Below, in pieces: positions 8,069-15,942 of a DNA stretch of 64,000 nucleotides. The DNA comes from Verrucomicrobiota bacterium (GTDB lineage Bacteria; Verrucomicrobiota; Verrucomicrobiia; Verrucomicrobiales; DEV007). The notes beneath the pieces are model-generated. The model ran no database searches and had not been told where the DNA came from. It saw nothing but the letters and a program-made list of their open reading frames with translations. Location of the stretch: assembly GCA_018970725.1 (NCBI GenBank), contig JAGWVU010000003.1:115712-179711 (forward strand), given 5' to 3'. The position numbers were made by a program, and so were the translations under genes. The stretch's first letter is position 1; each line of letters opens with the position of its first letter.

Positions 8069-8793
8069 CGCATCACCCGGGAAAAGAACCGTTGGCAAAC
8101 CGGCGAGACCGGCGCGCCGAACAGGGTTTGAGGTGCGCCGCTCTCCTCGATTTTTCCGCTGCAGACGAAGGCCACCTCGTCCGCCACGGCCCGGGCAAAA
8201 CCCATTTCGTGGGTGCTCAGGATGATGTCCTGCCCGGCCTCGGCGAGTTCCTGGATCAGTTCCAGAACCTCGGCCGTCATTTCCGGGTCGAGCGCCGAAG
8301 TGGGTTCGTCGAGGAACAGCACCTCCGGGGAGAAGGCAATGGCGCGGGCGATGCCCACCCGTTGCTGTTGGCCGCCGGAGAGTTGTGAGGGCAATTTGTC
8401 CGCGTGATCGAGCAGGCCGAATCGCTCCAGGGACTGGTCCGCGAGGGAGCGGGCCGTCTCAGGCGGGTGACCGTGGACCTTTTCGAGCGGAAGCGTGATG
8501 TTGCGGCGCGCGTTGAGGTGGGGAAACAGATTGAACTGCTGGAAGACGAATCCATTGCGGCGGCGATACGCCTGCAGGGCGCGCGGGTCGCCCGTGAGGC
8601 GATGTTCGTTCAGGGTCACGGTGCCTTGTTCGGGGACCTCCAACCCCCCGAGGACGCGGAGCAAGGTGCTCTTGCCGCCTCCTGAGGGGCCGATGAGGAC
8701 CATCACACGAGCCGCCGGAATCCGCAGGGAAAGGGCGTCGAGCGCCCGGGTCGCGCCGAAACATTTGGTGACGTTGTGGAGATCAAGTTTCAT
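8062..8793 (-). CDS. Polar amino acid ABC transporter, ATP-binding protein
   Basis: The 243-residue product is an ABC ATPase of the GlnQ/ArtP type. It has Walker A GPSGGGKST near residue 33, signature LSGGQQQRVGIARA, Walker B VLFLDEPTSALDPEM and the switch histidine in STHEMGFA. The start at 8793 overlaps the end of the permease gene by 11 bases, so translation is probably coupled. It powers import by the permease and binding protein encoded upstream in the same operon. The stop lies inside the last codons of the opposing nucleotidyltransferase gene. Confidence 0.95.
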   Translation of the reverse strand: MKLDLHNVTKCFGATRALDALSLRIPAARVMVLIGPSGGGKSTLLRVLGGLEVPEQGTVTLNEHRLTGDPRALQAYRRRNGFVFQQFNLFPHLNARRNITLPLEKVHGHPPETARSLADQSLERFGLLDHADKLPSQLSGGQQQRVGIARAIAFSPEVLFLDEPTSALDPEMTAEVLELIQELAEAGQDIILSTHEMGFARAVADEVAFVCSGKIEESGAPQTLFGAPVSPVCQRFFSRVMRY

Positions 8794-9559
8794 CGCGGAA
8801 GCGGCGCTCCAGCCAGTGGGCCAGCCAGGCCACGGGAAGGGTGAGGACAAGGTAGCCCGCGGCCAGGGGAAGGTAGCCTTCCAAGCCGGCATACGAGCGG
8901 GAGATGAAGTTCTTGGTGTTGTAGAAGTATTCCGAAACGCCAATCACGTTGAGCAGGGAGGAATCCTTGATCAGGGAGACGAATAAACCGGCGATTGCGG
9001 GGAGGACGCGGCGCAAGGCCTGAGGGAAAATGACATGACGCCAGACCTGCCAGGGGCCGAAGCCAACCGCCCGGGCGGCATCCCATTGCGTCGCCGGAAT
9101 GCTTTCGACTCCGCCCCGGAGGATTTCCCCGAGATACGCCCCGGAGAAAACCGAGAGGAGGACGATGCCGATGATCACCTTGTCATCCCATCCCAGACCG
9201 GCCAGGGGACGGGACAACAGCGGGGCGAAAATCACGAAGTAACCGAACAAGAGATGGACCAGCAACGGAGTGTCCCGGACGAACTCGAGGAAGCCGCGGC
9301 AGGTCCAGCGCACGACCGGCAACGTGGAGCGCTGACCCATGAGGAAGGCCAGACCGAAAACGATGCTGCCGAGCAAGGCGGCGAGGGAGAGACCCAGAGT
9401 CGTGGTCCAACCGCGCCAGAGGGATTCCCGATAGGCCCAGGCACGCGACCAATCGACCGGCCGGTCCAATCCGCTCAGGACGAGGGTGCAGAACCCGGCG
9501 AAGACCGCGGCCAGAAGCACCGCGGCCACCGCATTGGCCATGAGCGGGGGGCGGGTCAC
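8783..9559 (-). CDS. Polar amino acid ABC transporter, permease
   Basis: The 258-residue inner-membrane protein belongs to the HisMQ/GlnP family. It carries the N-terminal family signature TTLGLSLAALLGSIVFG, the segment GFLEFVRDTPLLVHLLFGY and the ATPase-docking loop with EILRGGVESIPATQWDAARAVGF. About five or six hydrophobic segments are visible. Only one permease is present, so it probably works as a homodimer. It lies between the binding protein gene (12 bases upstream) and the ATPase gene (overlapping). Confidence 0.93.
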   Translation of the reverse strand: MTRPPLMANAVAAVLLAAVFAGFCTLVLSGLDRPVDWSRAWAYRESLWRGWTTTLGLSLAALLGSIVFGLAFLMGQRSTLPVVRWTCRGFLEFVRDTPLLVHLLFGYFVIFAPLLSRPLAGLGWDDKVIIGIVLLSVFSGAYLGEILRGGVESIPATQWDAARAVGFGPWQVWRHVIFPQALRRVLPAIAGLFVSLIKDSSLLNVIGVSEYFYNTKNFISRSYAGLEGYLPLAAGYLVLTLPVAWLAHWLERRFRDET

Positions 9560-9571
9560 GCGGTTGTCGGG

Positions 9572-10405
9572 TCAACGGAGGATGAACGGAATGCCTTGAG
9601 CCTCGAGGAAACGCTTCTCCTCCTGGAGATACTGATCGCCCAATCCGGCAAAGCCGTTTCGCGCCCGGAACGTCTGGATGAAATCGTTGACCTGTCCGCG
9701 CAACCCGTCGTTTTCCTTCGCCACGGCGATGGCCCAACTCTCCTCGACGAAGGGTTTGAGGAGGCCGCGCGTGGTGTCCGGGTTCTGTTTGGCGTAGTTG
9801 AAGATGCTGAGTTGATCATAGATGAAGGCATCCGCGCGCCCCTGAACCACCTCCAGGACGCAGGCGCTTTGGTCCTCGAAGACAACCCGTCTGGCTTGCG
9901 GCAGATGATCGATGGCCCAGGTTTCCCCCGTGGTGGCCGCCTTGGCCGCGATGACCCGGCCCGGCTTCTTCAAATCGTCGGCCGACTGAATGTCCGAGTT
10001 TTTGGCCACCAGCAGGGACAGGCCGGTGAACGCGTATGGCTCGGAAAAGTCGATCGACTTCCGCCGCTCGTCGGTCGCGGTCATGGAGGAGAGGACCAAG
10101 TCGATGTTTCCGGTCTGCAGGGCCGGGATCAGGCCGGAAAACTCCATCGGGACGATCTGGAGTCTGCGGCCGAGATGCGCGGCCAATTCCCCGGCCATCC
10201 GCACCCCGGCGCCATCCGGTCGACCGGAGGCGTCGAGCATTTCAAACGGCGGATAGGACAAGTCCATGCCGATGCGGAGCGGTGGCTGGGTTGTCGAGGC
10301 TTCCGGCCTTTCGCAGGAGATCAGCGAAAGACCGATCAATCCGGGAAGAGCGACGAGTCGAAACCTGTGCCGCAGGGTCCGGAGACATCGGTGCATCGTG
10401 GTCAT
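9572..10405 (-). CDS. Polar amino acid ABC transporter, substrate-binding lipoprotein
   Basis: The 277-residue product is a family 3 (SBP_bac_3) periplasmic binding protein. The ATG at 10405 gives a basic N-terminus, a hydrophobic run and a lipobox ending LISC near residue 31, so the mature protein is probably lipid-anchored. Typical family segments follow: GMDLSYPPFEMLDASG, FSGLIPALQTGNIDLVLSSMTATDERRKSIDFSEPY and a later GRADAFIYDQ. This set points to an amino acid ligand, but the exact substrate cannot be told. It is the first gene of the operon with the permease and ATPase. Confidence 0.92.
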   Translation of the reverse strand: MTTMHRCLRTLRHRFRLVALPGLIGLSLISCERPEASTTQPPLRIGMDLSYPPFEMLDASGRPDGAGVRMAGELAAHLGRRLQIVPMEFSGLIPALQTGNIDLVLSSMTATDERRKSIDFSEPYAFTGLSLLVAKNSDIQSADDLKKPGRVIAAKAATTGETWAIDHLPQARRVVFEDQSACVLEVVQGRADAFIYDQLSIFNYAKQNPDTTRGLLKPFVEESWAIAVAKENDGLRGQVNDFIQTFRARNGFAGLGDQYLQEEKRFLEAQGIPFILR

Positions 10406-10488
10406 GGGGCCAAGTGTAGTCGGTCCGGCGCGCGGCGCATCACGGGACCTGCAATTTTTGAGGGACGGAGTGCAGCCAGGCCAACCGG

Positions 10489-10935
10489 TCAACCATAAGC
10501 ATACTCCGCGAAGAGGACCATTTCGCCGGCCGCGGTGATCGCCAGGAAGAAAAACTCAAAGGCGGCTCCGTTCTTCAGTTTGAATTGCGCGGGTCGGTTC
10601 CAGGCGCCCCAGAGATCGGTGACCGGACTGCTTCCTCCGAGTCGTGTCGTGGCGATGAACCACCGGGGATCGCTGGCCGGCACGGTCTCCAGCCCGAATG
10701 TCGAGACGATTTTCGCGGCAAGGGCAGGATCCGGATTCACGACGACGAATCCGGCACGCCCGGAAAGCGGTGCCTGCTCCCGGATGGGGCGGATCGCGAT
10801 ACCGCGGTCCGCAAGGTGGGTGCGAAGATCCCGCGGCAGTCCGTTGTTCACCCCACAGCCTGTGAGAAACAGGGGGAAGAGGACGACCGGAATCAGCGTT
10901 GGGAGGCGCAAGCGGCGGATGGGTGAGGATTTCAA
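10489..10935 (-). CDS. Small predicted lipoprotein of unknown function
   Basis: The 148-residue product has a basic start, a hydrophobic stretch and a clear lipobox (LTGC, cysteine near residue 27), so it is probably a lipoprotein. No family was recognised; the mature part is a mixed alpha/beta sequence without catalytic motifs. The start codon is a TTG directly after the stop of the DUF4174 gene (TGATTG), and a GGAG sits about 7 bases upstream inside that gene, which supports this unusual start and translational coupling. The transporter operon begins 83 bases further on, so cotranscription with it is possible. Confidence 0.7.
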   Translation of the reverse strand: MKSSPIRRLRLPTLIPVVLFPLFLTGCGVNNGLPRDLRTHLADRGIAIRPIREQAPLSGRAGFVVVNPDPALAAKIVSTFGLETVPASDPRWFIATTRLGGSSPVTDLWGAWNRPAQFKLKNGAAFEFFFLAITAAGEMVLFAEYAYG

Positions 10936-11373
10936 TCAGCTCCGGGAACGCATCTCCTCCCGCCGCATCGGCATGGTGTCGATGAGGGCGAACAAGCGGC
11001 TCAAGTTCAGTTCGCCCGACTGGCGGGCCTTGAGGCCGCCGTCTTTCCCGACGAGGAGGAAAACGCAGCCGGATTCTCCGGTCAAACCATATCGGGAGCG
11101 CAAGGAATCGAGGTCCGCGGCGGCGGGTCGGATCGATTGGGGGATACGCTTGTCATGGAACGACAGATCGATCACGACCAAATCGCGGTCGAGAAGCCCG
11201 GACCGATGCTGGCGCAGGGCGGCGACCACCTTGCCATGCTGGTCCCGGGCCGTGTTCACGAGCAAAATCCGGTTCTTCCATCGATAGACGGAAAGATCCG
11301 CCGATACGGAGTCAGGGAGGAGAAAGGAGGCGGAAAGGGCGAGCAGATACAGGGCCGGGGTTCGTCTGGTCAT
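10936..11373 (-). CDS. Secreted DUF4174 domain protein
   Basis: The 145-residue product has an N-terminal signal peptide (residues 1-25, ending near SVSA). It is followed by a domain resembling DUF4174, with the opening YRWKNRILLVNTA, a central DRDLVVIDLSF and a later GCVFLLVGKDGGLKARQSG. DUF4174 proteins have a thioredoxin-like layout but here no CxxC motif is present, so a redox role is not supported. It is followed without a gap by the TTG-started lipoprotein gene, suggesting a two-gene envelope unit. The function of the family is unknown. Confidence 0.72.
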   Translation of the reverse strand: MTRRTPALYLLALSASFLLPDSVSADLSVYRWKNRILLVNTARDQHGKVVAALRQHRSGLLDRDLVVIDLSFHDKRIPQSIRPAAADLDSLRSRYGLTGESGCVFLLVGKDGGLKARQSGELNLSRLFALIDTMPMRREEMRSRS

Positions 11374-11460
11374 GGCAGAGGGAAAACGGCTGACGAAGAC
11401 TTTTGGATTGGATTCGGCAGAACGTCGACAAAAATGCGATTCCCGTGCGGTGTTGCTCCC

Positions 11461-12906
11461 ATGCGGATTTCATGGGTCGCGTCGCTTTCCATCCTCCTGC
11501 CCGGCGCGGGTGCCGGGGTCGTTTCGGCGGCAGAGGGCCCCGGGTTGCGGGCCGGTGCAGCGACGAGCAACATCACCCCGGATCTGGGGGGCGAGATCAT
11601 CGGTGGTTTTGCACCGTATCCCTCCACAAACATCCACGATGAATTGCACGCCCGGTGTCTGGTGCTCGATGATGGCAGGACGAAACTGGCCCTCGTGGTC
11701 TGCGATTTGCTCGGCCTGCACCGGACGGTTTCCTTGGAAGCACGGGCCCGGATTGAGGAGGCAACGGGGATTCCCGCCGCGAATGTTCTGATCTCCGGGA
11801 CGCACACCCACTCCGCGACCAGCGCGATCGGCGGTGCGGTGCGCCAATACGTCTCGGACCTCGAGCTGAACGATTACCAGAAATTTGTCGTCCGGCGGAT
11901 CGCGGACGGCGTGCGCTGTGCCATGAACCATCTGCGCCCAGCGGAAATCGCTTTTGGAAGCGTCGAAGCGCCGGAGCATGTGCATATCCGGCGCTGGTTT
12001 CTCAAAGAGGGGAGAATGCCGCCGAACCCGTTCGGGCAGATCGACCAGGTGAAGATGAATCCCGGGGCGGGGAATCCGGACCTTGTAAAACCTGCCGGGG
12101 AACCGGACACGACGCTCAGTTTCATCGCGCTGCGGGAACCCGGAGGCCGGATGATTTCCATCTACTCCGCGTATTCGTTGCATTACGTGGGCGGGGTTAA
12201 CGGGGCCGACGTTTCGGCGGATTACTTCGGCTGTTACGCGGAGGCCCTGAAGCGGTTGCTGACGGATAGCCGGGAGGGACCGCCCTTTGTCGCCATGATG
12301 GCGAACGGGACCAGCGGGGATGCCAACAACATCAACTTCCGCAATCCGCAGCCGCGCAAGAAGCCCTACGAACAGATGCGTTTCGTGGCGGAAGATTTGG
12401 CGGCCAAGGTGCATGGGGCTTTGAACGGGGTGGAGTGGCGGAAGGAGGCCCAGCTCGGGGCCCGCTATCGCGAGTTGCCGATCGCTTGGCGCAAGATTCC
12501 CGCGGACTTGCTCCAGTGGGCCCGGGAAACCGAGGCCAAGTCCCTCCCGCTCCCAGGGGGCGGGGCCAACCTGCCGCTGGCTTACGCGGGCAGGGTGCAA
12601 CGGCTTGCCCAAGCCAGCACGGAGACGAAAACTCCGGTGCAGGTGCTCCGGATTGGCGACATCTGCATCGGCACCACGCCCACGGAGACTTTTGCGGAGA
12701 CGGGGGTGGAGTTCCGCGGGCGAAGTCCTTTTCCCCATTCGTTTATGGTGGAGCTGGCGCACGGCTACTATGGCTACATGCCGACGCCCCGGCACTTTGC
12801 CCTCGGTGGGTATGAGACCTGGCCCGGAACGAACAACCTTGAGCCGGAAGCCTCTGTCAAAATGATGACCGCGCTGCTGGAGATGGCGGCCGAATTGAAG
12901 CCATGA
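11461..12906 (+). CDS. Neutral/alkaline non-lysosomal ceramidase-like secreted protein
   Basis: The ATG at 11461 gives a standard signal peptide (about residues 1-24) and a 481-residue product; an ATG 27 bases upstream is an alternative. The N-terminal half resembles the ceramidase N-terminal domain: RAGAATSNITPDLGG opens it, and ISGTHTHSATSAIGG carries the paired histidines expected to bind zinc. Proteins of this kind are very common in Planctomycetes and Verrucomicrobia, and few have proven substrates, so hydrolysis of ceramide should not be assumed. The stop overlaps the start of the following hydrolase gene (ATGA), indicating an operon. Confidence 0.8.
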   Translation: MRISWVASLSILLPGAGAGVVSAAEGPGLRAGAATSNITPDLGGEIIGGFAPYPSTNIHDELHARCLVLDDGRTKLALVVCDLLGLHRTVSLEARARIEEATGIPAANVLISGTHTHSATSAIGGAVRQYVSDLELNDYQKFVVRRIADGVRCAMNHLRPAEIAFGSVEAPEHVHIRRWFLKEGRMPPNPFGQIDQVKMNPGAGNPDLVKPAGEPDTTLSFIALREPGGRMISIYSAYSLHYVGGVNGADVSADYFGCYAEALKRLLTDSREGPPFVAMMANGTSGDANNINFRNPQPRKKPYEQMRFVAEDLAAKVHGALNGVEWRKEAQLGARYRELPIAWRKIPADLLQWARETEAKSLPLPGGGANLPLAYAGRVQRLAQASTETKTPVQVLRIGDICIGTTPTETFAETGVEFRGRSPFPHSFMVELAHGYYGYMPTPRHFALGGYETWPGTNNLEPEASVKMMTALLEMAAELKP

Positions 12907-14558
12907 AATTCCCAGTGCTTGTTTTGTCCGTGCTGGTGGCGGTGGCGGCCCAAGCCAAGCCGCTTCCCCCGTTGGATCTTGGCGAGGTCAGCGAGGAGCA
13001 GGCCTGGATTCCGATGCGCGATGGCGTCCGGCTTTCCGCCTATCTTTACCGGCCGCGGGGCGATGGAAGATGGCCCGTGCTTTTCGAGCAGCGTTACGCG
13101 GACATCACCGGTTCCTCCACCCGGAAGAACGCGGCCACGCTCGCGGCCCGGGGTTACGCGGTGGCCATGGTCAGCTTTCGGGGGGCTCAGGAGAGTGAGG
13201 GGACTTACCAAGGTTACCGGGCCCTGGCTTGGGGGGAACAACAGGATGGCTACGACGTTTGTGAGTGGCTCGCCACACAGCCCTGGTGCACCGGCAAGGC
13301 GGGCACGTTCGGCAGCTCCCAGGGCGGCTTTGCCCAGAACTTTCTCGCCGTGACCCGCCCGCCCCATCTGGTCTGCCAGTATATGGTGGATACCGGACTC
13401 AGCCTTTTCCATGAGGGGTATCGCATCGGAGGCGTGACCCGGCCGGGCCGGTTCAAGGATTTCGCAGCCAATTGCCGTCGTCCGGCGGATAACGAGGCTC
13501 TCCTCGAAGAATGGGATCGCCATCCGGATTATGACGATTATTGGCGGGCGGAGGATTGTGCCCTGCATCTGGAAGCGATGGATGTGCCCTGCTTCACCAT
13601 CGGCAGTTGGTATGATTTCATGGTGCAGGGGAGCGTGGCCAGCTTTACCGGGCGCCAGCATCATGGCGGTCCGGGGGCGCGGGGACGGCAGTGGCTCCTC
13701 CTGGGACCGTGGTTGCACGGCCGGCTGAACAAGGGAAACAAGGTCGGGGAACTCCTTTACCCGGATCGGGCGGTCTGGCCGGAAGTGGATCACATGGTGC
13801 GCTGGTTCGACCACTGGCTTAAGGGAACCGACAACGGGATCGAGAGGGAACCCGCGGTGCGCTATTTCGTCATGGGGGCGGCGGGTGAGCCCGGTGCGCC
13901 CGGGAATGAATGGCGCGAGACGGTCGACTGGCCGTTGGCGCTGGCACCAAGTTCCTTCTATCTCCACCCGGACGGAGTTCTTTCCGATCAGCTCCCGGCT
14001 CCTGCCGCCGGAGGAACCCGGTTTGCGTCGGACCCCATGCACCCGATGGAAATCCCGGGCAGAGGATTCCCGGGGGCGGCGGATGCCCGGGCTTTCGAGG
14101 CCCAAAAGGAAGTTCGGACCTGGACCACGGAGCCGTTGGAGGAGCCCATGGAGTGGACCGGAGAGGTTTCCGCCGACCTCTGGTTGACGTCGACAGCGCC
14201 GGACACCGACCTCATTGTGCGGGTCAGCGATGTCTATCCGGATGGACGGAGCCTCTTGCTGATGGATTATCCGATGCGGGCGCGCTACCGCAAAGGGTGG
14301 GAGCAACAGTCCCTTCTGGTTCCTGGGGAGGCGGCCCGGCTGCGCTGGCACGTGGGGTGGACCAGCATGATCTTTGCGCCGGGGCACCGGATCCGGGTGA
14401 CGGTAGCTAGTAGCGGAGCGCCCCTCTACGAGCCCAACAATCAGACCGGTGGACCGCAAACCCGCGATTGGCTCAAGGAAAGCCGGACCGCTACCCATAC
14501 GATCTGGCACGAGGCCGGGCGGGAATCGCGCCTCGTGGTCCCGTTGCGTCGTCCTTGA
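12903..14558 (+). CDS. CocE/NonD family secreted hydrolase (X-Pro dipeptidyl-peptidase-like)
   Basis: The 551-residue product has a signal peptide (residues 1-18), an alpha/beta-hydrolase domain and a C-terminal jelly-roll domain, the layout of CocE/X-Pro dipeptidyl-peptidase S15 proteins. The nucleophile serine is in GSSQGGF, and WIPMRDGVRLSAYLYRP is the typical domain start. The C-terminal part contains SADLWLTSTAPDTDLIVRVSDVYPDG, diagnostic for this domain. It acts outside the cytoplasm on an unknown ester or amide. The start overlaps the previous stop by 4 bases, so it is translationally coupled to the ceramidase-like gene. Confidence 0.88.
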   Translation: MKFPVLVLSVLVAVAAQAKPLPPLDLGEVSEEQAWIPMRDGVRLSAYLYRPRGDGRWPVLFEQRYADITGSSTRKNAATLAARGYAVAMVSFRGAQESEGTYQGYRALAWGEQQDGYDVCEWLATQPWCTGKAGTFGSSQGGFAQNFLAVTRPPHLVCQYMVDTGLSLFHEGYRIGGVTRPGRFKDFAANCRRPADNEALLEEWDRHPDYDDYWRAEDCALHLEAMDVPCFTIGSWYDFMVQGSVASFTGRQHHGGPGARGRQWLLLGPWLHGRLNKGNKVGELLYPDRAVWPEVDHMVRWFDHWLKGTDNGIEREPAVRYFVMGAAGEPGAPGNEWRETVDWPLALAPSSFYLHPDGVLSDQLPAPAAGGTRFASDPMHPMEIPGRGFPGAADARAFEAQKEVRTWTTEPLEEPMEWTGEVSADLWLTSTAPDTDLIVRVSDVYPDGRSLLLMDYPMRARYRKGWEQQSLLVPGEAARLRWHVGWTSMIFAPGHRIRVTVASSGAPLYEPNNQTGGPQTRDWLKESRTATHTIWHEAGRESRLVVPLRRP

Positions 14559-14583
14559 AACGGGGTGTCCAACGGGGCTCGCT

Positions 14584-15681
14584 TCAGCGAACCCTCTCAA
14601 GCTTGACCGGATAGGTTTGGAAGGCGTTCCACTGGCAGACGATCAGGTCGCCATTCTCCAGAACGCAAACGTCATGGCCGTGATCGATGATCCGCTCGGC
14701 CTGCATGAGGGGCTTGGGTTGGTCGTTCTCGTAGACCGGTTCCGTGCCTCCGGGAGCGCTGATGATCCGGTTTGCCCCGTCGAGGATCACCACGAAACCG
14801 CTCGGATTCTGGGGTAGTTTGTTGATCTCCGGCGTCTTGCTCCAGCAGACGCCCGCGTAAAGCTCCTGTCCCGAGATCACCGGCCGGCAGACCAGGGCGC
14901 CTGGGACTGCCAGGGTCTCAAGATAATTGCCGTCCAGGGTGAAGCGGCGGAAGCAGTGGTCCGCGCGGGACGTCACCAAAACCGTCGCCTGATCCACGCC
15001 GCGCCGGGTATCGATCGCCACGCCGTGGGCGTTGTTCAGCCGTTGCGCCTCCGGGACGTTCTCCTTCCCTCCGAAGCGCTGGAGGAATTTGCCCCGGGCG
15101 TTGTAGCGGAGGACGAATTGGGAGCCGTAACCGTCCGCCACGTAGATGTCACCATTCGGCGCGATCGCGGTCTCCGTCGGGTTGAATGGCATCTCGGGCG
15201 TGTAGGCGCCGACGGACATGGGATGGCTCAACGAGAAAATCTCCCGGCCGGTGAGGTCGATCTTGGTCACCCGACCGGTTTGGCGATAGGGCGACGGTCC
15301 GCTCTTCCACATGCCGCTGTCGGTCACGAAGAGGAATTCCTCGCCGTTCTCCTCGGTCCGGGTGAGCCCGTGTCCTCCGGGCCAGACGGCTCCCCAGGAG
15401 TCGAGAATGGTTCCATCCGGCTTGAAGATAAGCATCTGATGGTTCCAATGATCGCCAATCATGAAGAGACGCCCGTCCTTCACCTGGACCATTTCGTGGC
15501 AGTTCAGGATTGGGTGATGCCGTCCCTGACCTGGAGGCACCCAGTCCTTTTGCACCCGGTAGCGATGCGTGCCGTGACCCACGACCGGGTCGGAAGCGGA
15601 AGCGGCGGCGGACAGGTGCTGGCTCCAGAGGGAGGCGGAGGCGGTGGCAAGCCCGGCGAGGAAGTGGCGGCGCTGGTTCAT
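14584..15681 (-). CDS. Exported beta-propeller (NHL-type repeat) protein
   Basis: The ATG at 15681 gives 365 residues beginning MNQRRHFLAGLATASASLWS, a twin-arginine-like export signal. The body is built of repeated units such as GDIYVADGYGSQFVLRYNARGKFLQRFGG and ENGDLIVCQWN, typical of six-bladed NHL propellers related to peptidyl-alpha-hydroxyglycine lyase. No catalytic role can be assigned. It converges on the CocE-type hydrolase gene with 25 bases between them. Confidence 0.78.
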   Translation of the reverse strand: MNQRRHFLAGLATASASLWSQHLSAAASASDPVVGHGTHRYRVQKDWVPPGQGRHHPILNCHEMVQVKDGRLFMIGDHWNHQMLIFKPDGTILDSWGAVWPGGHGLTRTEENGEEFLFVTDSGMWKSGPSPYRQTGRVTKIDLTGREIFSLSHPMSVGAYTPEMPFNPTETAIAPNGDIYVADGYGSQFVLRYNARGKFLQRFGGKENVPEAQRLNNAHGVAIDTRRGVDQATVLVTSRADHCFRRFTLDGNYLETLAVPGALVCRPVISGQELYAGVCWSKTPEINKLPQNPSGFVVILDGANRIISAPGGTEPVYENDQPKPLMQAERIIDHGHDVCVLENGDLIVCQWNAFQTYPVKLERVR

Positions 15682-15866
15682 GACAAGCGGAATCACCGGA
15701 CTCTGCCACAGGAAGGGCGGCGGGCGCAAACTTGAAGACCAGAAGTCAGATGGCGCGGAATCTGCTACGTTGAGATGAACGCAGGGTGGAGTCGGAATTC
15801 AACAAATCGTTCAGGTCAAGGAAACAGGGCATTTTCCGGGTCGGGCCCGGCGGCTCGATTGGGGAG

Positions 15867-15916
15867 TTGACGTGAGGGGAGCGATGACCTACTTCAGTTG
15901 CCCCTTTCTGGGGCAA
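15867..15916 (+). promoter_or_regulatory. Possible promoter with overlapping inverted repeat ahead of gltB
   Basis: TTGACG (15867-15872) and TACTTC (15890-15895) are separated by 17 bases and resemble a sigma-70 promoter. A perfect 7-base inverted repeat, TTGCCCC-TTTCT-GGGGCAA, lies at 15898-15916, over the expected start of transcription. That is where an operator or an early leader hairpin would lie. No run of Ts follows, so it is not an intrinsic terminator. The promoter call is weak at the -10 box. Confidence 0.35.
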
Positions 15917-15942
15917 AGTTTCGTATTAAGAATTGAGCCGGA

